Assembly: GCA_012515235.1 (NCBI GenBank)
Contig: JAAYYU010000075.1
Location: 1-64,000 of the forward strand
Direction: 5' to 3'
DNA: 64,000 nucleotides
DNA from: Candidatus Anammoximicrobium sp.
GTDB taxonomy: Bacteria; Planctomycetota; Planctomycetia; Pirellulales; Pirellulaceae
The notes under the pieces: generated by a model
What the model was told of the DNA's origin: nothing
Database searches by the model: none
What the model saw: only the letters and a program-made list of their open reading frames with translations
In this document: positions 52,923-60,401 of the stretch, in pieces
Numbering within the stretch: position 1 is the first letter of the stretch
How the letters are laid out: each line of letters begins with the position of its first letter
Position numbers and translations under genes: made by a program

Positions 52923-54403
52923 CGCAACGCCTTGATCAGGCCCGTGGCCTTGTCCCAGGTTTCCTCGTATTCCGCCTGCGGCTTCGATTGGGCGACGATG
53001 CCGCCGCCGACCGGCAGCTGCCACCAGCCGCGTCCCGCCGTAATCGTCCGGATCAGGATACTCAGGTCCATCGAACCATCAAAGCCCAAGTAGCCCAGAC
53101 AGCCGCAATAGGGCCCCCGCGCCGTCGGCTCCAACTCGGCGATGATCTCCATCGCCCGCACCTTGGGCGCCCCCGTGATCGAGCCGCCGGGGAAGGCCGC
53201 GCGCAGCAAATCCAGCGGCGTGCGGCCGACGTCCAATTGACCGCACACCGCCGAGACCAGGTGCTGGACGTACGGATAGACCTCCAGCCCGCACAACTGC
53301 GTGACGCGCACGCTGTCCGGCGTACAGACGCGGGACAGATCGTTGCGGAGCAAGTCGACGATCATGACGTTCTCCGCGCGGTCCTTCTCGCTGCGGAGCA
53401 ACTCGTCGCCCGCGTACAGGTCCGACTCGGGGTGCAACGTCCGCCGCCGCGTGCCCTTGATGGGCCGCGTTTCCACTTGTCCCTGACGAACCTGCAAGAA
53501 TCGTTCCGGCGACGCGCTGACGATTTGAAACGTGCCCAAGTCGAAATAGCCCGCGAACGTGGCCGGGTTGCGCTGCCGCAGCCGCAGGTACAACGACACG
53601 GAGTCCGTCGCGGCAGGATAGAGCAGCCGTTGCGCCAGATTGACTTGGAACGTATCGCCGGCGTAAATGTAGTCGATCACTCGCTGGACAGCCCGCCGAT
53701 ACTCGTCCGCTGTGAAATTGCTGGTCAGACCTCCCAGGCTGGCAACAGGGTACTGCTGGGCGAGTTGGCCGGGCCGCACCGCCATCGGGAACGAATCGGC
53801 AATCCGTCCGGCATGATCGGTCGCGTTGCGCCCTTCGACGAGCGCGGCGCGAAACTGGGCCAGCCTCGCTTCGGCGCGTCGCCGGCGGGCGGCAGGGTCT
53901 GACTCCGGCAATCCCTGCGAAATCAACCACGCCCGTTGCGCGACATGATCCCAGGCGAGCACGACGTCGTAGAAGCCTACGGCCAGTGCCGGGACGCCGA
54001 ACTCGTCGAACCGAGGTCGCGGCAGCCGTTCCAGACCGCGGTTCAGATCGTAGCTGAACAGCCCCGCCACCCCGCCTTGAAACGGCGGCAAATCGGGAGC
54101 CGTCGGGGCCGTCAGCCCAGCCACTCGCCGGGCCAGCGTTGCGAACGCATCGGCCTCGTCTGCCGACATCGCAAAGGACTCGAACGGATCGGCCGCCAGA
54201 AAGGAAAACCTTCCCAACTGCGGATGCCGCAACGCGCTGTCCAGAAACAGACAGTGAGGCAACCGGCTGAATGCCGCAAACGCGGCCTCCACGTCCGGCG
54301 GCGGGCGCAGTTCTTCGATGTCCGGTTGAAAGGCGTCCAAAGGCGACGGTTCCTGAACGTGGTCCGGTGGGACTCCCCAGCCCCAGCTCGTTCGGCAAAG
54401 CAC
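52919..54403 (-). CDS. pabB: Aminodeoxychorismate synthase component I
   Basis: The product is at most 494 residues. The chorismate-binding domain is well conserved: the catalytic region RPIKGTRRR near 315, SEKDRAENVMIVDLLRNDLSRV, and the signature FPGGSITGAPKVRAMEII near 430. With PabA it aminates chorismate to 4-amino-4-deoxychorismate, the precursor of p-aminobenzoate. The PIKGT motif with Lys is diagnostic of PabB rather than TrpE. The start is uncertain: the frame opens with GTG at 54403 without a clear ribosome binding site, and a TTG near 54337 has AGGA upstream. The conserved core begins about 30 residues in (EELRPPPDVEAAFAAF). It is the first gene of the operon. Confidence 0.92.
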   Translation of the reverse strand: MLCRTSWGWGVPPDHVQEPSPLDAFQPDIEELRPPPDVEAAFAAFSRLPHCLFLDSALRHPQLGRFSFLAADPFESFAMSADEADAFATLARRVAGLTAPTAPDLPPFQGGVAGLFSYDLNRGLERLPRPRFDEFGVPALAVGFYDVVLAWDHVAQRAWLISQGLPESDPAARRRRAEARLAQFRAALVEGRNATDHAGRIADSFPMAVRPGQLAQQYPVASLGGLTSNFTADEYRRAVQRVIDYIYAGDTFQVNLAQRLLYPAATDSVSLYLRLRQRNPATFAGYFDLGTFQIVSASPERFLQVRQGQVETRPIKGTRRRTLHPESDLYAGDELLRSEKDRAENVMIVDLLRNDLSRVCTPDSVRVTQLCGLEVYPYVQHLVSAVCGQLDVGRTPLDLLRAAFPGGSITGAPKVRAMEIIAELEPTARGPYCGCLGYLGFDGSMDLSILIRTITAGRGWWQLPVGGGIVAQSKPQAEYEETWDKATGLIKALR

Positions 54404-54499
54404 GAAAACCGCGAGCGATGTCGGGGACGAGGCGAGCCTCTCGAGACATTTGAGCGGGCGGCAGTTGCCGCAGGCAAGTGCCCGAGCGGGACTTCGGCA

Positions 54500-54540
54500 A
54501 GAAAACAGGAAAGCCCGGCCTCGTCGGAAGGCCGAGCTTT
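54500..54540 (-). terminator. Rho-independent terminator of the secreted-protein gene
   Basis: Read on the minus strand, AAAGCTCGGCCT and AGGCCGGGCTTT form a 12-bp stem with one mismatch and a 7-nt loop, followed by CCTGTTTTCTT. It lies 26 bp after the stop of the gene at 54567-55238 and is the clearest intrinsic terminator in the window. It also separates that gene from pabB. Confidence 0.8.
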
Positions 54541-54566
54541 GGCAGCCGCGTTTCTGCCTGATCCGC

Positions 54567-55238
54567 TCAGCTGGCCAGCGCGATCAGCAGTTGTTTGGCG
54601 TCCACGTACTCTTGGGGCGAGCAACTGCGGATGCGGTTCTTCAATTCGCCGGCCATCGCCCGGCTAGCCTGGGTCAGCGTCGAGCGTTCTTGGTCCGACA
54701 GGCCTCCGCGCTGGTAGTTCTTGGCCACCAGCCGTTCCACAACGTGCCGGTAGCTGGCGAACGGCTCGTCCTGCAAGGCTTTCGGCCAGCAGACCACCCC
54801 CTTGGTCACGCCCGCCGTCTCCAGCGGCGAGCGGCGAGACGCAGCGGGGCGAGGAGCGGCGGGGCGGGGCTGCGTTTGGCCCACGACCGGCATTCTCGGC
54901 ACACTGGGTGCATGACTGCCAAACCGCGTCTGTCGGTTGAGGTCCCGCATCTTGAAGTACGCTTCCGTCCGGGCGACTTCGTTGGCCACTTGCAGCCGGT
55001 AGGCTTCGGCCTGACAGACTCGGGCTTGCTCGGTCATCAAGTTGTACAGTGCCCTTGCTCGGGCTACGTCGGCCCATCCTCGGAGGATGCCTTCCTCGGC
55101 CGTCGAGGCATGATGCTGGGAGACGATCGTGTGCGGCCCGCACGCGGGATGCGGTTGGCCGCGGTAAGGTGCTTGGGCCTGGGCGAACGCGGCGGTCAGA
55201 CTGAAATACACAGCGACGGCGAGAACGGATCGGCTCAT
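54567..55238 (-). CDS. Small secreted protein of unknown function
   Basis: The product is 223 residues with a signal peptide (MSRSVLAVAVYFSLTAAFAQAQ). The mature part is His/Arg/Ala-rich at first (HTIVSQHHASTAEEGILRGWADVARAR) and then helical (YNLMTEQARVCQAEAYRLQVANEVARTEAYFK). The C-terminal region (LLIALAS at the very end) is moderately conserved-looking. Three Cys remain, but no domain is recognised. The pattern 'EGILRGWADVARARALYNLMTEQAR' with alternating hydrophobic and charged residues suggests a helical bundle. GAAGGAGAAG lies just before the ATG, and a good terminator follows the gene, so it is likely monocistronic. It is divergent from the ECF sigma operon. Confidence 0.8.
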   Translation of the reverse strand: MSRSVLAVAVYFSLTAAFAQAQAPYRGQPHPACGPHTIVSQHHASTAEEGILRGWADVARARALYNLMTEQARVCQAEAYRLQVANEVARTEAYFKMRDLNRQTRFGSHAPSVPRMPVVGQTQPRPAAPRPAASRRSPLETAGVTKGVVCWPKALQDEPFASYRHVVERLVAKNYQRGGLSDQERSTLTQASRAMAGELKNRIRSCSPQEYVDAKQLLIALAS

Positions 55239-55491
55239 CTTCTTCTCCTTCTTGCACTTGATTTGGGGTTGTCGCTTGCCTTCACCGAGAACTAGCCGGC
55301 GGACGGTTCGACCTAACAAGAAGGAGCAGGAATTCTCCAATTTCTTTGGAAGGCAGCGTTCGCGCGCGAAAAGCAGGCCTTCAGCATTTGCCGCAGCCTC
55401 TTCTAGCCAGCCGAGTGCGGGGGTAAGATAATATCGAATTCGGTATGCAACATGGGGCTTAGGCACGTCCACACCGGACTGGAGGCAAGGC

Positions 55492-56070
55492 ATGATTGGC
55501 CAGGCTTCTGCAGGTCCCGTCACAAGCGCGACGCTGCTGGACCGCATCCGGGACCTGAAGAACCAGCAGGACTGGGAGCGGTTCATCGCCATCTATGGCT
55601 CGTTCCTGACGCGGTTCCTGCGCCGCCGGGGGCTCACGCACGACGACGCGCTGGATGTCGTCCAAGAAACCTTTGTGACGCTCGTCGACCACATCGGCGA
55701 TTTCCGGTACGATCCGGAGAAGCGGTTCCGCGGCTGGCTGGCCACGGTCGCCCTGCGCAAGGCCTGGCGTTATCTCGATCGCCAGGGCCGGGAACCCGCC
55801 GGCGCGGGCGGCACGACGCACCAGGCGATCGTGGAGGGCATCCCCGGCCGCGACGGGGACGATCGGACCGAGCGACTGGAGGCCGTGCTCGATCGGGTCC
55901 GCGCCGAAGTTCCGCCGCTGGAATGGGACGTGTTCCGGCTGACGGTGCTGGAAGACATCGCGTCAAAGGTGGCGGCCGAACAACTGCACATCGAGATCGG
56001 CTACCTGTACGTCTGCCGCTCGCGGGTCAAGCGGGTGCTGCGGCGCATTCTGGAGCAAGGCGATGAGTGA
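55492..56070 (+). CDS. ECF-type sigma factor of the kinase/caspase operon
   Basis: The product is 192 residues. Region 2 (IYGSFLTRFLRRRGLTHDDALDVVQETFVTLVDHIGDF) and region 4 (IASKVAAEQLHIEIGYLYVCRSRVKRVLRRIL) are both present, with a longer, Gly-rich linker than usual. The style is that of planctomycete ECF groups paired with Ser/Thr kinases. GGAGGCAAGG lies just before the ATG. Its stop overlaps the start of the kinase gene by 8 nt, so both are cotranslated. The kinase carries an anti-sigma-type zinc finger, so it may hold or phosphorylate this sigma factor. The 253-bp divergent gap upstream contains an AT-rich segment near 55430-55440 suitable for a promoter. Confidence 0.93.
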   Translation: MIGQASAGPVTSATLLDRIRDLKNQQDWERFIAIYGSFLTRFLRRRGLTHDDALDVVQETFVTLVDHIGDFRYDPEKRFRGWLATVALRKAWRYLDRQGREPAGAGGTTHQAIVEGIPGRDGDDRTERLEAVLDRVRAEVPPLEWDVFRLTVLEDIASKVAAEQLHIEIGYLYVCRSRVKRVLRRILEQGDE

Positions 56071-57790
56071 TCCGCAAATCGAACTTGCTGAGGGCTGTCC
56101 GTCGCTGGCCACGTTGCGCTGGGTCTGCGAGCGCCGCGAGGGAGACAACGAGCTGGCCGCGGCGGTGATGCGGCACCTGAGTCGCTGCGAGCAGTGCCGT
56201 CAGCGGCTGGACTCGCTGGAGCCCCTGCCGCCGCAGATCGACAGTCTGCGCACGGCTTGGAACCACAGTCCGGTCATCGACGTGGACACGCTGCGCTCGC
56301 GGTGTACGCCCTGTCTTCCGCAGTGGACTTCTCACGGCGACGCCGTCGAGTTGGAGGCGGGTTTGCGGCTAGCCCCGCCGCGCGAGCCGCCGTTCCTGGC
56401 CCGCCTGGGCAAGTTTGATGTAGCGTCCTTGCTGGGCCGGGGCGGGATGGGATTCGTGCTGGAGGGGTACGACCCGGTGCTCCGCCGCAGCGTGGCATTG
56501 AAGGTCATCAAGCCCGATCTGGCAGCCGATCCGCACAGCCGGGAACTCCTGCTGGAGGAAGCCCGCGCGGCCGCCGAACTCCAGCACCCGCACGTGGTCA
56601 TCGTGCACGACATCTGCTTCGACCACGAACCACCGTTTCTGGTCATGGAGCACATCCGCGGCCGCTCGCTGGCCTCGCTGATCGACGCCGAAGGCCGCCT
56701 GGCGGCCGATCGCGCCGCCCGGCTGGGAATCGAAATCCTCTCCGCGCTGGGCTACGCGCATGACCGGGGCATTGTCCACCGGGACGTGAAGCCGTCGAAC
56801 GTGATGTTAGACGGCCGCATCGACCTCGCCAAATTGGCCGACTTCGGCTTGGCCCGACGGTTTGTCGCGGGCTCCGAAAACCAGACTCGTGAGATCGCCG
56901 GGACCGCCGCGTACATGTCGCCGGAACAGGTTTCCGGTTCCCCGCAGTGCGACGGGCGCGCCGACTTGTTCGCCATGGGCGTGGTCCTGTTCCAGATGCT
57001 CACGGGCCACCTGCCGTTCACGGGATCGACGAAACGCGAGGTCATGCAGGCGATCTGCGATCGGCCCCCGGCCAACCCGCGGCAGTTCTGCGCCAACCTT
57101 CCCGCGACGCTGGTCCGGGTCGTCGAGCGCGCCTTGCAGAAGCCGCCCGGACAGCGTTATCCGACGGCCGCCGCGTTCAGCGAGGATTTGCAGGCCTTCG
57201 TGGACGACCACCGCGAGGCCGCCGAGTCGTCCACCGAGACTTGGACCCTGGGCCAGCCATCGACCGACACACAAACGGTGCTGCAAGCGCTGCTGGAAGT
57301 GACTCAGCCGAAGGCCCCGTTCCGGGCTCGCGTGTGGATCGACCGCCGTAACCTGGGGCTTACCCGCGACATCCTGACCGTGGCCCGCGACAGCCGGGAC
57401 TGCTGCCGGATCGGCGAACGATTCACCTTGAGCGTCCAGGCCAGTGTGGACTGTTACGTGACGCTGATCGACGTGGGCACCAGCGGCGCCGTGGTGTTGC
57501 TGCTGCAAAACCTGCCGTTGCGGGCCAACGCTCCGGTGATCTTGTCGGGGCCGGACGACGAACGCGAATGGGTCGTCGGCGAGCCGCCCGGCGTGGAGCA
57601 GATCAAGGCGTTGTTCACCAGGCACCCCTTGGCGCTGTTTCCGGACACGGGACCGTTTCAGCCCTTAACCCGGACAAGGCACACCCGCGATATCGTGACC
57701 AGAATTCGGCACGCGGCTGCCAAGCTGCAAGAAATGCCCGCCGATTCCTGGGTCGATGCGACCTGCCGTTTCCTGGTCGAAGCCGTTTGA
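56063..57790 (+). CDS. Serine/threonine protein kinase with anti-sigma zinc finger and DUF4384-like domain
   Basis: The product is 575 residues. Residues 30-50 contain an anti-sigma-type zinc finger, H38-x3-C42-x2-C45. A Hanks-type kinase domain follows: glycine loop GRGGMG (125-130), catalytic Lys147 in VALKVIK, HRD at 239-241 with DVKPSN, and DFG at 260-262. The activation segment ends AYMSPEQ, and the domain closes near residue 395. After a short linker, residues 425-535 match DUF4384 (FTLSVQASVDCYVTLIDVGTSGAVVLLLQN ... EPPGVEQIKALFT), a domain often fused to caspase-like proteases. No membrane segment is seen, so it is cytoplasmic. It overlaps the sigma gene by 8 nt and lies 13 bp upstream of the caspase-like gene. 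Confidence 0.94.
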   Translation: MSDPQIELAEGCPSLATLRWVCERREGDNELAAAVMRHLSRCEQCRQRLDSLEPLPPQIDSLRTAWNHSPVIDVDTLRSRCTPCLPQWTSHGDAVELEAGLRLAPPREPPFLARLGKFDVASLLGRGGMGFVLEGYDPVLRRSVALKVIKPDLAADPHSRELLLEEARAAAELQHPHVVIVHDICFDHEPPFLVMEHIRGRSLASLIDAEGRLAADRAARLGIEILSALGYAHDRGIVHRDVKPSNVMLDGRIDLAKLADFGLARRFVAGSENQTREIAGTAAYMSPEQVSGSPQCDGRADLFAMGVVLFQMLTGHLPFTGSTKREVMQAICDRPPANPRQFCANLPATLVRVVERALQKPPGQRYPTAAAFSEDLQAFVDDHREAAESSTETWTLGQPSTDTQTVLQALLEVTQPKAPFRARVWIDRRNLGLTRDILTVARDSRDCCRIGERFTLSVQASVDCYVTLIDVGTSGAVVLLLQNLPLRANAPVILSGPDDEREWVVGEPPGVEQIKALFTRHPLALFPDTGPFQPLTRTRHTRDIVTRIRHAAAKLQEMPADSWVDATCRFLVEAV

Positions 57791-57803
57791 GGCCGTGAGA
57801 GCC

Positions 57804-59663
57804 ATGACCGATCCGCTGCTTCCTGTCCGCGATATCCTGTCACGGTCGAAACCGTGTGTCGGACGGGCAGCGGGCGGTTCTTCGTCTCGGCTGATTGCCG
57901 TCATCGTGGGGATCGATGCGTATTCGACCGGCGCGGAGCCGGGCTTCATCCGCGGGTTGTCCTGCGCGGCAAACGACGCGGAAACCGTGGCCAGCACGAT
58001 CCGCCAGTCCCATCCTGCGGCCGACCTGGACCTGACGCTGCTCACCAGTCCGGCCCGCGCGGGCAGTTCGGCCAGTCCCACGCGCGCGGCGATTGTCGAG
58101 GCGTTGCGCCGGGCCGCAGCCGTCGCGGAACCGGACGACACGGTGGTGTTCTATTTCGCCGGTCACGGCGGCATGCTCGGCGGCCGGCCGACCCTCTTTC
58201 CGGCCGACGTGCAACTGACGGCCGATGGCAGCGGGCTGTGTGAAGAAACCGTCTTGGCGGTGGGCGAATTGCAGGCGTTGTTCAACGACGCTCGCTGCCT
58301 GCGACGCGTGATGTTCCTCGACTGCTGCCAGAATGCGTGTGCGGCGAGTGCCGCTGCCGGCGGCGCGAGTGTGCCGCCGTTGGCCGGGAGCTGCCGCGGT
58401 CTTCAGTGGCGAACGGGACTGCCGGCGTCCGACGACCTCGTCCAAGCGTTGCGCGTCTTGCCTCACAGCTGGTCGGTGCTCCTGTCTTGCGGCCCTAACG
58501 AGTTCTCGCTGGAAGATCCGGAGGTGGGAGAACACGGCATTTTTTCTCACTTCCTGGCCGAGGGACTCGGCGGCAAGGCCGATCTGGACCGCGACGGCGT
58601 GGTGTCGCTGGCGGAATTGGCCCAGTACCTGGGCCGCCGGGTGGCCGGTCAAGCGCGGGCCGTGATCGAGGAAGACCGCGACCGGCCGGACGGCCGTCCC
58701 GGCAATCGAGGCGACCGACAGCCGGATCGCAAAGAGGACGGGAGTGGCACGGCACACTCGGTGGCCGTGCCGGGCAACGGAGGTGACCAAGGGGCGATCC
58801 GTCAAGCGAGCCAAACCCCGACGCTGTTTTGGGCCGGCCCGATGGAGTTCCCCTTGACGCGCGTTCTGGTCGGCGGACGGCGCGATTTTCAGCCTGAGAT
58901 CTTCACCCAGATGCGGCGTTACGTGTTCGGCAAACTGCCCTATCCGTTGCCCCTGGTGGACATGATGCGTTACGGGATGGCGGCCCTGTGGGGGCTGGCG
59001 ATGGCGCTGAGCGTTTTGCGATTCTCGCCTTCGCCGCAAACGCTCGGATGGCTTGCCTGGGCGGCCGGCGTCGCGTTGATCAGCGGCGGACTCTGGCTGC
59101 TGATGGTGGCCTTTGCCGCGGCGTCCAACGAAGCAGGCTGGCACGCCGGCGGTTACATGACCGGCAGCGCCGCGGCCAGTTGGCATCTGGTCGTCTTTAT
59201 CGCCACGGTCGTCATCGGCGTCGCGGATGCCGGTTGGCCCGCCGTGGCCGGGGAGATTTTTCCGCTCGCCGTCGCCCTCGCCGGAACCTTGTCGCTGGTG
59301 ATCCTCTTTGGCTGTAATGAGGTCCAGTCCGCGATCGCGTTGGGGGACCTCGTCAAGCGAGACGAGCGCGTTGTGTTGCGGCGAGCCTTCCGCGATCTCG
59401 ACCAGCGCTGGCTGCAGGCGCGTTTGGAGAACCGGCTGGCCATGGTCTCCGCGCACCCGCTGGTCTATCAGATCCTGGCGCTGGCCCTGTGCGGCGCTGT
59501 CCTCGGCCACGCGATCTACGTCTGGTTCTCAAGTCCGCTGGCTCCCGGACCGGCCCTCAGTCTGGCTCGCGACGTTGTGCTGATCGTGCTCATTCTCTGG
59601 CAAGCTCAATGGTATCCTGGCGCGTATCACTCCTTGTATCGCGCCGTTCTCCCGGACAAGTGA
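57804..59663 (+). CDS. Caspase-like protease (C14) with EF-hand loop and membrane helices
   Basis: The product is 619 residues. Residues 28-255 form a caspase-fold domain: IAVIVGIDAY at 31-40, catalytic His121 in FAGHGG, and Cys175 in FLDCCQN as likely nucleophile. At 260-271 DLDRDGVVSLAE is a complete canonical EF-hand loop (D1, D3, D5, G6, S9, E12), so calcium binding is likely. A low-complexity basic linker follows, then about six membrane helices between 400 and 610, giving a membrane-tethered protease facing the cytoplasm if topology follows the N-in rule. The start lies 13 bp after the kinase stop. The kinase's DUF4384-like tail and this protease are often fused elsewhere, so they probably work together. 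The 8-bp gap to the next gene indicates one operon. Confidence 0.9.
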   Translation: MTDPLLPVRDILSRSKPCVGRAAGGSSSRLIAVIVGIDAYSTGAEPGFIRGLSCAANDAETVASTIRQSHPAADLDLTLLTSPARAGSSASPTRAAIVEALRRAAAVAEPDDTVVFYFAGHGGMLGGRPTLFPADVQLTADGSGLCEETVLAVGELQALFNDARCLRRVMFLDCCQNACAASAAAGGASVPPLAGSCRGLQWRTGLPASDDLVQALRVLPHSWSVLLSCGPNEFSLEDPEVGEHGIFSHFLAEGLGGKADLDRDGVVSLAELAQYLGRRVAGQARAVIEEDRDRPDGRPGNRGDRQPDRKEDGSGTAHSVAVPGNGGDQGAIRQASQTPTLFWAGPMEFPLTRVLVGGRRDFQPEIFTQMRRYVFGKLPYPLPLVDMMRYGMAALWGLAMALSVLRFSPSPQTLGWLAWAAGVALISGGLWLLMVAFAAASNEAGWHAGGYMTGSAAASWHLVVFIATVVIGVADAGWPAVAGEIFPLAVALAGTLSLVILFGCNEVQSAIALGDLVKRDERVVLRRAFRDLDQRWLQARLENRLAMVSAHPLVYQILALALCGAVLGHAIYVWFSSPLAPGPALSLARDVVLIVLILWQAQWYPGAYHSLYRAVLPDK

Positions 59664-59671
59664 CTTTCGCC

Positions 59672-60178
59672 ATGCCCGCTTCCCTACCGCCGCTCGACCG
59701 CCACCTCCTCGGACAATTCCTCCTGGCCAGCGTCGGCTTCGCCGCATTCGGCGTGTACAGCCGGTCCTGGAAGGATTGGGCGCATCTGGTCTATGACATT
59801 CCCGCCGGCCTGCTGGTGTTCTCGTTCATCGCGCAATGGGTGTTGGAAGCCCGGCACGCGGCCAGCGCGTACTGGCTGGCGCGGTTCGCCTTGCTCGTAG
59901 CCATGACGGTCGTCTGCACAGGGCGCGACTTCCTGCACTGGCCCATTTCCGGCCACCTCAGTTGCGTCCTGGCTGTGGCGATCGTTCAATTCCGGGACGT
60001 GCGTTTGCCGTTGGCCGAGCGCCTGCTGTACTGGTTTCCGCTGCCGATTGTGCTGGCCATCCGCTGGTGGATCTTCGACCAGGGCCAGCACGGCCAGACT
60101 TACCGAGCCGTGTTGTTCGCCGTGTCAGCCGCCGTGCCTGTGGTGCTCATCGCCCAGCGAGGCGGATGCGTGAAGTAA
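59672..60178 (+). CDS. Small polytopic membrane protein of unknown function
   Basis: The product is 168 residues with about five predicted membrane helices (LGQFLLASVGFAAFGVYSR; WAHLVYDIPAGLLVFSFIAQWVL; FALLVAMTVVCTG; LSCVLAVAIVQF; RAVLFAVSAAVPVVLIAQ). Short charged loops contain WKDW and ARHAAS. It has no signal peptide and no recognised family. Starting only 8 bp after the caspase-like gene, it is almost certainly the last gene of that operon and could be a membrane partner of the protease. The 223-bp gap that follows includes an AT-rich patch at 60253-60285 that may promote the next gene. Confidence 0.8.
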   Translation: MPASLPPLDRHLLGQFLLASVGFAAFGVYSRSWKDWAHLVYDIPAGLLVFSFIAQWVLEARHAASAYWLARFALLVAMTVVCTGRDFLHWPISGHLSCVLAVAIVQFRDVRLPLAERLLYWFPLPIVLAIRWWIFDQGQHGQTYRAVLFAVSAAVPVVLIAQRGGCVK

Positions 60179-60401
60179 AGGGCCGCCTGACCAGGAGAGG
60201 GCAATGACCGACCGGGCATGACATTTCTTTCCGGTCGGGCGGGGAAGAGCGAAGTTTATTTTACGTTTTTTGTTAGCTTTGTCCTTGTGTCGGCTAGTTT
60301 TCGTTGCGGGACCGACGCTGGCGTCCTATTGCGTCCCTGTGGACCGACAGACACACTTGAGGCGTTAGGGACGAACCAAAGAAGAACGGGAGGCTGCGGA
60401 G

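Noticed and set aside
57840..59510. Long minus-strand frame opposite the caspase-like gene
   Set aside because: The plus-strand protein has a caspase dyad, an EF-hand loop and membrane helices; the antisense frame has none of these.
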